In this document: one piece after another, positions 12,255 to 22,499 of the stretch
Position numbering within the stretch: position 1 is the stretch's first letter
Layout: every line of letters starts with the position of its first letter
Origin: Guadua angustifolia
Lineage: Eukaryota; Streptophyta; Magnoliopsida; Poales; Poaceae
NCBI GenBank assembly: GCA_036346375.1
Contig: CM070512.1
Span: 38,796,466 to 38,860,465, forward strand
Reading direction: 5' to 3'
Length of the DNA: 64,000 bases
Position numbers and translations under genes: made by a program
Notes under the pieces: generated by a model
What the model saw: only the letters and a program-made list of their open reading frames with translations
Told to the model about the DNA's origin: nothing
Databases searched by the model: none

Positions 12255-12428
12255 TTAGAAAGGGGACAAATTTAGTGAAATGCAATGTCCAAAAAATGAT
12301 TTGGAATGGAAGAAAATGGAATCTATTCCATACACACCAGTTGTTGGGAGCTTAATGTATACTTCGACATGCACTCGATCAGATATCAGCTTTACTTTTG
12401 AAACGCTTGATCGGTATCGAAGTGTAGA
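12255..12428 (+). pseudogene. Ty1/copia retrotransposon pol fragment, 5' half
   Basis: One frame reads KGDKFSEMQCPKNDLEWKKM and then VVGSLMYTSTCTRSDISFTF. This is the conserved stretch at the end of copia reverse transcriptase ('CPKND...GSLMY...RPDI'). It is cut at the exact target site of the Pack-MULE and resumes at 13748. No LTRs were found, so this is an isolated remnant. Confidence 0.85.
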
Positions 12429-12613
12429 GAGAAAATTGACGTTTTACCATTATTAATATGTAGCCTCGCGCTTTTACCACCGATTTCGTGACGCTCGCCA
12501 AAATACAACTCATCTCAAACGCACTTTGCACATTTGCCATTTCTGGGACTTTAGACGTTTTTGAGCCTTTTTTAACGTTTTTCTCGAGTATAAAAACGGT
12601 TTTGCCCCTGTGC
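12429..12613 (+). repeat. Left terminal inverted repeat of the Pack-MULE
   Basis: It pairs with the complement of 13548-13738. Matches include the first 35 or so bases, 'gacgctcgc', 'gcactttgcacatttgc', 'gggactt' and the inner 'gttttgcccctg'. Confidence 0.9.
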
Positions 12614-12617
12614 CACA

Positions 12618-13483
12618 GATCCAGTGGTTCTCTGCCGCCACACTTTCCAACAATACAGAACTCTCTTGCGAACTTAATGAGAGATTTGAAGGCCAGTGAT
12701 CATCAAAGTTAATAAGTAGCTCAGCAGATCCCCTTCGACACCTCTTGGATGGATGGTGAGCCACCAAAATTTGTAAAAACCTTATAAGTGAGTCACGAGT
12801 CTCTGGCTTGATCATCTTGTGCTCCAAAATAATCTGCAATGCATGAGCTGTTGATTCCTCAACATCGTAAATTGCTCGAACAATTTGTTCAGGATCTGAA
12901 GCATTCTTTGGGAGCACACTTTCATTATCGAATTTTTTGTCATCCAAACTGAAAGACCTTTCCATCTGCTTATTTATCGACTTAAGTAAACGCTCTGCTG
13001 TTCTTCCATCATCAATTAATTTTATTTCACTTTTCTCTTGCTTCAGATCCCACTTAGCAGAAGCAAATTTTGTTGGTGGACCCCAAAGTAGGAAAGGATA
13101 ATGGTCAACAGAGAATCTATTGCAAAGATCTATGTTCACCTTTGATGCACAATCAACCCTTGCCATCAGTATTATCCCAGGATGTGTGCAGCACCAGGAC
13201 CATTGAAAAGTTTTGCAACCTTCTCGTAACGAGGCTTGTAGTTTCTACAAGCTGGACACCAGTGGGCGAAGAACTCAACGACCGCGAACGACTCCAGCGA
13301 GGCCTTGAGGAAGGCGTCGAAGTTGGTGGCGTTGAGGTCGACGGCCGCGTCGCCATCGGCGGCGCCAGCCCCACCGCCGTCGCGGACACCGAGCGACCGG
13401 AGGGTGGCCGCCCCCGCGGCGAGGGAGGCGGCGACGATGAGGAGGGCGAGGAGGCGCGCCGCTGCCATCGCCGTGGCAGCCAT
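12618..13483 (-). pseudogene. Captured fragment of quiescin sulfhydryl oxidase (QSOX)
   Basis: QSOX enzymes form disulfide bonds in secreted proteins using an N-terminal thioredoxin domain and an Erv/ALR domain. Reading from an ATG at 13483 (minus strand), a hydrophobic signal peptide (ARLLALLIVAASLAAGAA) is followed by the thioredoxin block FFAHWCPACRNYKP with its CxxC site and then YEKVAKLFNG. A small indel near 13167-13172 shifts the frame. The next frame (13166 down to about 12618) reads MARVDCASKVNIDLCNRFSV, then HYPFLLWGPPTKFASAKWD and SKRCRRGSAELLINFDDHW, as in plant QSOX. The Erv/FAD part is absent. No intron is visible in about 285 codons. A functional oxidase is not possible from this copy. 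Confidence 0.9.
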
Positions 13484-13547
13484 GGATCGGGCTCGTGGCA
13501 GCCACCGCGAGAACGAGAGAGAGAAACCGAGGTAATGGTTCTCTTCT

Positions 13548-13738
13548 AACGTGGCCCAGGGGCAAAACCGGAAATTCGCTAGACAAAAACCTGAGAAATG
13601 GCTCGAAAATGCGTAAAGTCCTGGAAATAGCAAATGTGCAAAGTGCGCCCGAGATGAGTGGTAAAAGCGCGAGCGTCATAGAATTAATGGTAAAAACACG
13701 AGTCCACATATTAATAATGGTAAAACGTCAATTTTCTC
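13548..13738 (-). repeat. Right terminal inverted repeat of the Pack-MULE
   Basis: It is the inverted partner of 12429-12613, ending cgtcaattttctc. Its inner edge is at 'ccaggggcaaaac', directly upstream of the captured gene start, so this TIR would supply the promoter-proximal sequence of the captured ORF. Confidence 0.9.
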
Positions 13739-13747
13739 AAGTGTAGA

Positions 13748-13800
13748 CTCATCGAGAAGTCAAATGGAACGCCATCCCATCTTGTTCTCTCGAACAAAAA
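13748..13800 (+). pseudogene. Ty1/copia pol fragment, continuation after the Pack-MULE
   Basis: Directly after the right target duplication one frame reads HREVKWNAI, matching the copia motif that follows 'GRY' (typically HWKA/NA..RVLRYL). Removing the Pack-MULE and one target copy rejoins the two pol pieces, which supports the inferred target site. Confidence 0.65.
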
Positions 13801-14080
13801 TAAATAGTAATACTGGTGTTATCTGTGTTTTATTCTGTTTAATTCTTCATTAGACTACAACATAGACTTCCTTTGAGCGGCGGAACAACTCACTGCAAGC
13901 TTATGACAAAACCTAAGAGCAAGTACTCGATAGGCATCGTGTTCAGTCATAATTTTATAACAGGGTTATTCTTATACTAACACAATCTCACAATCTGGAT
14001 AAAAACAGCATTTAATGAATTACAACGCACATCCTACAGCAAATAGTACTCCACATAGAAAGAAAGAAGCAGCCCACAGA
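13801..14080. other. Spacer before the large MULE
   Basis: No gene or repeat end is recognised. The last bases gcccacaga (14072-14080) form the left candidate target duplication of the large MULE. Confidence 0.4.
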
Positions 14081-14335
14081 AAGTTTCGTATTTTATACAA
14101 AAAAAACGAGACGTATTTACAGAAATATACACCGATTTCGCAATCTGAAAACGCGAAATGTCAATTTCGCAATTTGAAATTGCGAAATCAGTGATTTCGC
14201 GTTTTGAAATTGCGAAATCACTGATTTCGCAATTTCAAATTGCGAAATCGGCTGTATTTGCAATGTGAGTTTGCGAAATTGGGTTGGCCACGTCAGCACC
14301 TGGGTTTCGCCAACTCAAAACGCGAAATTGACGCC
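14081..14335 (+). repeat. Left TIR of the large MULE, made of palindromic units
   Basis: After about 60 unique bases the TIR consists of repeated near-palindromes around gatttcgcaatt and aattgcgaaatc (14137-14250), then 'gcaatgtgagtttgcgaaat' and 'ggttggccacgtcagca'. The same series is found inverted at 41510-41802. Confidence 0.85.
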
Positions 14336-15109
14336 TCTGCATGCTTTCGGCGCTGATTTCATCGTCCGGGTCCCGCCGCATGCAGATTCCTTCCATGCAT
14401 GCATGAAACATCTAGGTCCCGGCTTAGAAAAGCATCGCGAGGCGCTGCGCGCGAGTGTTTTCAGCGAGGCTTTTCTCACGCGTGAGCATACGTGTCAACG
14501 CTGCATGCACGGCCCCGGAGAGGATTTCGTTGCTTTCGTTGCATGCGTTCCATTGTAGCGCCACTTGCCCGCATACAAAACCAGGCCCCGGGTGAAGCAT
14601 TCAAAACGACGCGCCGAAAGCCGTGAATGTCTCGTTGCTCATTTGCCAGGCTGCCAGGCTCATTTGCTCTCTCGCGTCGCGCCAGGCTCATTTGCTCTCT
14701 ATAAATGACGACCGCACGCGCAGAGCATTTCAACCAGACGTAGAGCGAGAGAATTCGGCAGCTGCTGAGAGCTTTGAGAAAATAGAAAGCTCGTAGAGAA
14801 GAGACTGGAGAAATTTAGTTGGTGTTTATATTTTGATGAAGTTTACACGAAGTTAAATTTTTTTTCGAGTATTTCATCCGGGATTCGTATTTTGCAGGTA
14901 TTCTGCAGGAAGGTTTTTCGAGACGTTGATTGGCTTTCGAGACGTCAAGGTTTTGTGGTCTTCATTACAGCTTCACACAGGTTAGTTCTTAATCTTTAGG
15001 AACATTATTATGATATTGCTGTAGTACTAGAATAATATGTAGAATAAGCGTTCTAGTAGCATGACATAAAATTACAGTAACAATAATAATATGTAGAATA
15101 AGCGTTCTA
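14336..15109 (+). other. MULE 5' region: GC-rich block and leader
   Basis: 14336-14700 is GC-rich with repeated gcatgc and cgcgtgagc words and no convincing ORF. 14740-15109 looks like an untranslated leader with intron-like AT-rich sequence. No protein family was recognised. Confidence 0.4.
14651..14707 (+). promoter_or_regulatory. Putative MULE promoter: duplicated 20-mer and TATA box
   Basis: Two direct copies of gccaggctcatttgctctct (about 14653-14672 and 14681-14700) abut TATAAATG at 14700-14707. About 30 bases downstream the sequence becomes a leader-like purine-rich region (14740-14820). Position just inside the left TIR fits promoters of MULE transposase genes. The start site itself is not visible. 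Confidence 0.55.
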
Positions 15110-16710
15110 GTGCGGACAAAATTTTTTTGTAGTTGTATTAGCGACATTAATTTATCTATTTTTTGTAGTGACTTATTTTTATGTAGTTGTTGTAACGACT
15201 TATTTTTATGTAGTTGTTGTAGCGAGTTATTTTTGTGTAGTTGTTTTTATGCCTAATTTGCTTAGGTGTAATAGCCACATTAATTTGTTTATTTGTTGTA
15301 GCGACTTAGTTTTATGTAGGTGGTTTAGCGACCTAAATTTATTTAATTCACAGGCCGCTAAAAGAGTTTATATTACAGTTAGCAACATATTGATTTGTTG
15401 TTGTACTGGCTGGGTAATTTTTTAGATGTATTAGCGATATTAATGTATGTAGTTGTTGTAGCGACTTATTTTTATGTAGTTGTTGTAGCGACTTAGTTTT
15501 ATGTAGCTGTTTTAGCGACCTAAATTTTGTTTTAGCGACTTAGAAAACAGGAAGCTAGACAGCCTAGACCACCATTGCGAAGGGCAGTATCCGGTTCCTA
15601 CTTGATTTTAATCACAGAAGTAACACCAATAAGCTCATTTTGACATAATTTCAATAGAATAACATAAGTCAGATGACAGAACATGGGGAACAAAGAGCTT
15701 TTCCCTTTCACTTTTCAATTAGTTTCAAAACAAATAGAAGGTAGCGACTTAATTTTATGTAGTTGTTGTAGCGACTAATTTTTGTGCAGTGGTTTTAGCG
15801 ACTTATTTTTGTGTAGTTGTTTTAGCGGCCTAATTTTTTTAGGTGTAATAGCCACATTAATTTATTTATTTGTTGTAGCGACTTAGTTTTATGTAGCTGT
15901 TTTAGCGACCTAAATTTATTTGATTCATAGAGTGGTTAGTAACTGATAGAAGAGTTTAATTTGTAGGAGTGGTGAGGAGCTAATTTGCGTGAAGGAACGA
16001 CTGTAATATTCTCATGCTACTACAATACATGTATTTATATTAGTTGTAATTAGGTTACTGCTTAGAAGAAGAATTTATATTACGCTTAGCTTATATATTG
16101 ATTTGTTGTTGTACTAGTGGGTAATTTTTTAGATGTATTAGCTTACATTAATTTATGTAGTTGTTGTAGCTTAATTTATTTTTATATAGTTGTTGTAGCG
16201 ACTTATTTTTGTGTAGTTGTTTTAGCGGCCTATTTTTGTGTAGTTGTTTTAGCGGCCTAATTTTTGTAGGTGTAATAGCCACATTAATTTATCTATTTGT
16301 TGTAGCGACTTAGTTTTATGTAGCTATTTTAGCGACCTAAATTTTGTGTAGCTATTTGTAGTTGTATTAGCGTCATTAATTTATCTATTTGTTGTAGCAA
16401 CTTATTTTTATGTAGTTCTTGTTATGACTTATTTTTATGTAGTTGTTGTAGCTTACTTATTTTTGTGTAGTTGTTCTAGAAACTTATTTTTGTGTAGTTG
16501 TTTTAGCTGCCTAATTTTTGTAGGTGTAATAGCCACATTAATTTATTTATTTGTTGTAGCGACTTAGTTTTATGTAGCTGTTTTAGCGATCTAAATTTTG
16601 TGTAGTTGTTTGTAGTTGTATTAGCTTACATTAATTTATCTATTTGTTGTAGCGATTTTTTTCTGTAGTTGTCGAGCTTAACTTATTTTTATGTAGTTGT
16701 TTTGTCTAAT
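15110..16710 (+). repeat. Minisatellite array with nested higher-order units
   Basis: Dozens of degenerate copies of about 27 bp built on 'gttgtagcgacttattttta' and 'tagttgttttagcg(g/a)cc' run through the block. A larger composite unit recurs around 15265, 15840, 16270 and 16525 ('gtgtaatagccacattaatt' followed by 'ttgttgtagcgacttag'). Near 15550-15720 and 15930-16080 non-repeat sequence interrupts. It lies between the MULE promoter region and its transposase gene. Confidence 0.85.
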
Positions 16711-17208
16711 GGACTAAAGACAATTAGGTACTCATATTTACCGTATAAATTTTGAACAGATGGAAATGTTTGCTAGAATATATTTCGGGGAACGGCCTGC
16801 TGTTTTGCACGGTAGGCTCGTGATTTACGCGTAATTGTGAGCACTTAGAGACAAGACTAGGTACTCCAAATAATTTGGCGGACCTTAAAGCACATGTTGT
16901 GCGCCTGCTGGTCTCGACCGCGAACCCACAAAGTTCGCTCTAGAGGAGTACGCCCACGCTTTGTTCAAACAATGCATGTGGTGTACACACTCTTCTGTTA
17001 ATGACTCATGATGCATGGGATCTTTATGTTCTAAGGCAGCAGAGGAGAATTTTGAGGTCGGCGGTACGTCAACATTTCGCCCGAGAACTCGCCGAGGTCG
17101 GGACAAGTAGCCATCCTCCCGAAGCTTGCCGGGTGCATGTACCTCATGAGGCAAAGACTAGAGGAGGAAGGACCGTCAGCGCCCTAAGTCGAAGGTAACG
17201 AGGGCGAG

Positions 17209-19320
17209 GTGGATGCGCACAAGACGAATGAAGAAGACGGGGAAGCGGGGATGAGGAAGCAGGCGGATCATTTACGACCCGGCCCCGCCATAGAGTATTT
17301 CCGTGGGATCGGTCACCTTGATCTGCACTATAGCGGATTACAATACCTTATCCGTGTGGGGGTACCAACAGAGCGACATCCAACCGACACGGTTTGGGGA
17401 GCAAGTCGAGGCCATCCACTTCCTAAACAACTATGCCATTACGACAAGACGAGATCACAGGCTTTTGAGGTCTGAGCCGACCGCTTATGAGGTTAGGTGC
17501 ACGAAGTACCCTGCGTGTGCCTTCTTCGTTCGAGTACACAAACCCAAACACGATGAGTTCTTTGTGATTAGTAGACACAGAGCTCATACGTGCACGGAGG
17601 AGTCGATTAGGAACATGAGCGGCCTTGTAGATGCGAGGCTCATAGCGCAACTCCTGGTGACCATCGTTGGGAAGGACATAGGGATGACCCCTAGAACAAT
17701 AATAGAGGAAGTTCACACAAGAACGGGATGGTCATCACGCAAAGACGGCTTGAGGGCGAAGCGTAGGCGTATTGAAGATGCTCTTCAAGGGTTCAAGAGT
17801 CCTTTAACTATGCCCCTAGATTGTTACAGAAGATTGCAATGACAAACCCGTGGACGCAGTTTGTAATGGGCGATGAGCCAAGACGGCCAAGACGGGTCGT
17901 ACATCTCGGCCAACGATATCTCGCCGGTTGTTTTGGTCATTTGGACAATGCATCAAGCTTTCAAGCATTGCGGGCCGCTTATATGTGTAGATGGCACCTT
18001 TCTAAGTGGGAAGTTCCGTGGGACACTACTAATCGCTCGGCGGCCGATGCCGAAAACAAGATCGCCCCACTTGCCTTTGCCTCGTTGAGAGTGAGAACAA
18101 CGATAGTTGGTTGTAGTTCCTTAGTCTCGCTAAAGACTAAGGTAGTGGGTACGAGGAGCAGGTTTGTGTAATCTCGGACCGTAATAAGGGCTTTCAGACG
18201 CGTTAGACGTGATGCACGACAGCACGTCCATCTCGCTGAGTTGGCCCGATTTGCAGAGGAGGTGGTGCATGCGCCATCTTGGAGCCAACTGCATACACAA
18301 GGTACAAGAACAAGGCACTTGTAAAGACCTTCAAGTCCTTGTGCCTTCAAAATCAGGATCGCAAGTTCAAGGCGATTTGGGCCCATTTGAACGAAGTCAA
18401 CTCTTTGAGGATGATGGAAGAAGAGGAACACAGTGGATCATCTGCGTTCTCAAATGGTTGGAGGTCGACAATATGCATTGCGTGCTCGCGCAACCTTTAG
18501 CGATGGATCGCCGGAAAGCAATGGAAGGTGGGCGCTCCCGCACGCATACCTAACGGAGCGAGGTAAAACATTGCTTTAGTCCGTCCTCGTATTATCCACT
18601 CAATAGTTTGTGCGATGCTCACGTTAGAGAATGACATCTCAGGTACAATGTGATGACCACGAACATTGCAGAGGCTTTCAATAATGTTCTTAAGGGTGTT
18701 CGTGGCCTACCTCTGTGTTCCATCATTGAGCTGACATTCTACCGGGCCGCGGATTACTTCCGAGACCGTGGTCCGACAAACCGAGGGTGCGACACGGCGA
18801 CGCACCGAGAGTGGAGAAGCTGCTGTAGCAGCGAAGGGCAAAGGCGCACTTCCACCGCACAAGGATTTTCGACCTTACTATGAACAAATTCGAGGTATTG
18901 TGCAAGCGGAAATATGCATCGGGTTTAAGCCGTGACACGCCACAACAATGCGAAATAGGGCCGATTACGTTGTTTGCACCTGTAATAAGCCTAAGCTTCA
19001 ATATATTCCGTGCTCCCACATGCTTGCCGCCGAGACATGGGCGCACGATGCTCGCAGCTCATTTCGTGGTACTACACCGCGCAGTTAATCGAAGAACACG
19101 TGGCGCTCTTCCTTCACCATTGGGACCAACTACAAGACCATTGATGGGCCAACATGGTACCTTTATCCCGCTGCGGTCGACGCACGAAGTCGAGGCCTAG
19201 CAATGAAAGGATCCACGGTGAAATGGATGTCGCATAAGACGGCACGGCCTCACTGAAGTGCAAGTTATGCAAACAACCAGGGCATGACCGTAGGAGGTGT
19301 GCCAACCGCAACCATTAGTA
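17209..19320 (+). pseudogene. MULE (MuDR-family) transposase, decayed
   Basis: Blocks of a MULE transposase occur in order across several frames. The MuDR DNA-binding region lies at about 17385-17600 (YEVRCTKYPACAFFVRVHK, then HTC). The segment before the catalytic domain is at about 17620-17840 (IGMTPRTIIEEV). The start of the DDE domain is at about 17965-18030 (CVDGTFLSGKFRGTLLIA, giving the first Asp). 'AENKIAPLAFA' is at about 18050-18085 and CMRHLGAN at about 18258-18285. MTTNIAEAFNNVLKGVRGLP is at 18650-18710. A SWIM-type finger (CTCNKPKLQYIPCSH) is at about 18975-19020. A CCHC knuckle (CKLCKQPGHDRRRC) is at about 19258-19300. Several frameshifts prevent a full product. Confidence 0.9.
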
Positions 19321-19453
19321 CGCTGTAAACGCGCTACGCCATGTATTCGTGTAACTTGTTTGTTTCAATGTATGAACATTTAATACTTTGTAAAAATGCT
19401 TTTTCCTTGCCTTGTCATATTATGTGCATATAACATTGCTCTGCTGACGGTGA

Positions 19454-21957
19454 TGGAGGGTCTTCCTCTCCCCGAACTACTCCGTGAGGCAGTCGATGCA
19501 ACCCATAGATCACGAGCTATATCGGCAGGGATCCAGGTTGGTAATTAATTTCGAAGAACGTTGCCTTAACTGCGGATTTATCGTACTGAGATATTGCTTC
19601 TTTTTACAGTTGGACCCATTTGCCCCACGATCGGTGCACAAGATCAAGGCCGTGGACCCTCATTTCACGCCCGCTTGCTGTAAGGTGGTTGCTACCATTT
19701 GCCCTAACGATGGACGGAGTGGTATAGAGGGCGACAACAGACCCCCATCCCCGCCGTCGATCGAGCACTTGTCACTGGGCTTGTCGACAGGTGGCGCCCT
19801 GAGACCCATACATTTCACTTCCCATTCGGAGAGATGGCTATAACTCTCAAGGATGTGGCCATGCTCACCGGCCTACCAATCAAAGGTCGACCCGTCATTA
19901 TCACCCGGCCTCCGCGACAACATTGGTTGCCTTACATCTCGGGAAGGTATGTCATGTTCGAACGTAATTTATGTATTTGTTGAAGGCAATATCACCGATT
20001 GTTCGTAACGACCTTGTCATTGCAGGTTCGGCGTGCAGTACACTCAGAAGGAGACGGGTGTGTCCAAGTCTTGGCTACGGGCCTTGCAGGAGTATGAGGC
20101 TTGCCCCCCTGATGCGGACGCGGCGATGGTACTACGCCACTCACGAAGCTTTACCTATACTACCCGGCCGGGGCGGTAATGTTCGCAACACGCCAGGGAT
20201 TACATCCTCCTCACATTATATGGTTAGCCCGGAGCTCGCGCTGACCTCGAGGAGGCAACAACAGCATACCGATCTCGCCGTGTTAGCAGACACGTACAAG
20301 GGGTTGTGCGATGCGTGCCAACGATAGAAATCAGGGGGGGTGTATTACGGGGTGCTTGCACCTGCTTCAGATGTGGAGTTGGGAGTACCTCCCAATCTCT
20401 AGGCCTTACGTGCTGAGGCCATACTACCCATTGGTCATCGACGATGACGTCCCGGAGGCTACGCGTCCAACGATGGGTTACTGTTGGATGCATGCACGGT
20501 TGAGGTGGAGCCCTCGAGATGACCGCGGGAGCTATTACCGTGTCATTGCCGATATAGACCTACTCACCGCAGAGCATGTGACATGGAACTGTGGAGCGAT
20601 TACAAGCAATGTAAATAGCATCTCAAGGTCGATATCGCTTGTTGCACGCGGACAACAAGACTATGGATGACCAACTGCTTTTTGTTGTACATGCACGGTT
20701 GAGGTTTACTCCCCAACGTACAGAGACAGCTTGGTTTACGCAGTAGTCCCTGCTCCACTGCCGACGCCTTGTAGATCGCACCGGTATATTCGACCTTACC
20801 TATAATTCCGATCTCGTTGTACCAACAATTTTAACCATTCTTGTGTTTACAATACAGAAGAGCGAAGAGGCGGATCGAGTCACGATCGTCACATGTGCAC
20901 CGTGACCATGTCGCTAGTCGGTTGAACACGGCAAGGAGGACGTTGTCGCCCTTCGCCCATATCATCCGGGGAACACATGCGTTACCTTTCATGGTACCGC
21001 CTCGCATGCGTGTGACCTTACTTAGTGGCCATGTCGAGCAATGAAGTACGACCATATCCCCGAGGACGAGTTCATGCCGCCCACATCTTGATAAGACCCA
21101 AATTGTTGAATGTACCGTCATTACAAATTGTGAAACGATGCATTCAATATAATACGATAAACTCTATTGCGCATACAGTGAATCATCCGAGCTGCTCTCC
21201 CAAGTTGAAGAAATTACAACTCAGCTCACTTAGCACTAGTGCTTTCGGCCGGACCGGGGGAGGCAATCCATCGCTTCCAAGGGAGCCCGGCTTATTTCAG
21301 TACTCCGTGGGCTTGGGTCCTTTGGTCGACCTTCCAGGCGAGACCATGATGTGCCAATCATGGACCCTTCGCGTAACGCCGACGCCAGGAGATCTACGAG
21401 CGGTCTTCCTTCTACGAGCGCCCGTCCATCTACGAGCGCACGACCATCTACGAGCGCACGTCCATCTACGAGCGCACGTCGATCTACGATGGCCCCTACA
21501 TCTGGCATCCCCCCTGAGGATAACATTGCGGGTTTCTCAGCCCCACCTCAAAACCCTTAGGTACAGCAGCCGGAATGGTCATTCGGGACTGAGCCCACAC
21601 ATGCCCCTAATTGAGCGAAGGCGGGGATTTCGATTGAGAATGTCCATGATACAACAGACACTCAACTCCTCGGTGGACATGTGGACGATGGGCATTAGGA
21701 TGTCAGGGGACCTCGCAAATGCATTTCAGATTTGCCACCCTACCTATATAGGATGATACATCTTGGTATAACGAGGGACATTGGAGTGGAGGACAATATT
21801 TGTTTCCATCCGGTCATTATCCCCAGCAGGAGGATGTCGACACATCGCCTCCAGGTACCAGATATGGGCCATCCCAGGCTGCTGGGAGGAGGGACACACA
21901 TCCTCCCGACACGTACACACCCCGGAGGACAACTTGAGAAGGCAACGGTGTTAATGT
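19454..21957 (+). pseudogene. Plant-mobile-domain (PMD) ORF in the MULE
   Basis: Downstream of the transposase and on the same strand lies a PMD (PF10536-like) coding region. A 5' exon-like piece is at 19454-19540. The motif ALVDRWRPETHTF is split over frame changes (about 19770-19815). GEMAITLKDVAMLTGLPIKG is at about 19828-19890. LLQMWSWEYLPISRPYVLRP is at 20358-20420, and MGYCWMHARLRW continues to about 20510. A low-complexity C-terminal part follows, with a tandem 18-bp repeat coding Ser-Thr-Ala-Arg-Pro (21395-21500). PMDs occur both in transposons and in host genes such as MAIL1. Intron-like interruptions (for example 19540-19610 and 19948-20025) and some frameshifts are present. Whether it is still translatable is unclear. 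Confidence 0.8.
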
Positions 21958-22499
21958 AACATGATTTGTGCAGTACCGTATTATTGTTGCCTTTCCTGTA
22001 TTTTCTAAATTTTCTAGATTTTTCTTGATTTTTGCTTCATTGGAAAAGAGTAACATTGTCAGAATTAAATGAAAATACCGATGACTTATCTCCAGCTGAA
22101 AATTTTATATTATCTTTTGGAGCCATTAATGCACCTACAGTATAATTTCAAGAAATTACTAAATTATTTTCGAATTTTTAAAAATTCAAAAACAGAGAGA
22201 ATTGAAAACTAGTACTCTGAATTTCGGAATTTATATTAAATAATGGGGCAATATTTTGAGCTAAAAATTTTACATAAGAATCCTTAGCTCAAATAAATTA
22301 GAAAAACAAAATTTTAAAAATTAATAAAAATATTTGGATTGTCTGATAAATCAAAATCCGAAATCAGAAAACTGTGCAGAGCAGATTGTCAGAATTCTAA
22401 TAAAATATGTAAATGGTATTTTAATCCGAAATTTGTACAGTAGCTAGATAACTTCCAATTCATTGCACAAAAAAATTTTCATTAATATTTAAGTGACAT
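21958..22499. other. AT-rich spacer, no gene seen
   Basis: Low-GC sequence with no long ORF and no recognised repeat end. Confidence 0.4.

Larger units (their letters stand above)
12429..13738. mobile_element. Complete Pack-MULE with captured sulfhydryl-oxidase fragment
   Basis: Inverted repeats of about 185-190 bp begin gagaaaattgacg at 12429 and end cgtcaattttctc at 13738. They share landmarks such as 'gttttaccattattaatatg' near the tips and 'gttttgcccct' at their inner edges. The nine bases before (12420-12428) and after (13739-13747) are both aagtgtaga, a perfect Mutator-type target duplication. The interior has no transposase. It holds a host-gene fragment on the minus strand. Perfect target duplication argues for a fairly recent insertion, mobilised in trans by a MULE transposase. 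Confidence 0.95.

Noticed and set aside
13070..13549. Plus-strand ORF through the Pack-MULE interior
   Set aside because: It is the antisense shadow of the QSOX fragment; the minus-strand frame carries the WCPAC motif and signal peptide.
12255..13800. Complete Ty1/copia retrotransposon
   Set aside because: Only about 60-75 codons of pol are recognisable and no LTR pair, primer-binding site or gag was found.
14137..14250. CRISPR-like array of regularly spaced palindromes (also at 41380-41690)
   Set aside because: The palindromes are contiguous, without unique spacers. They lie in transposon inverted repeats in a plant genome with no cas genes.
17979..18431. 150-codon minus-strand ORF in the MULE transposase region
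   Set aside because: It is antisense to conserved transposase blocks such as CVDGTFLSGKFRG and CMRHLGAN on the plus strand.
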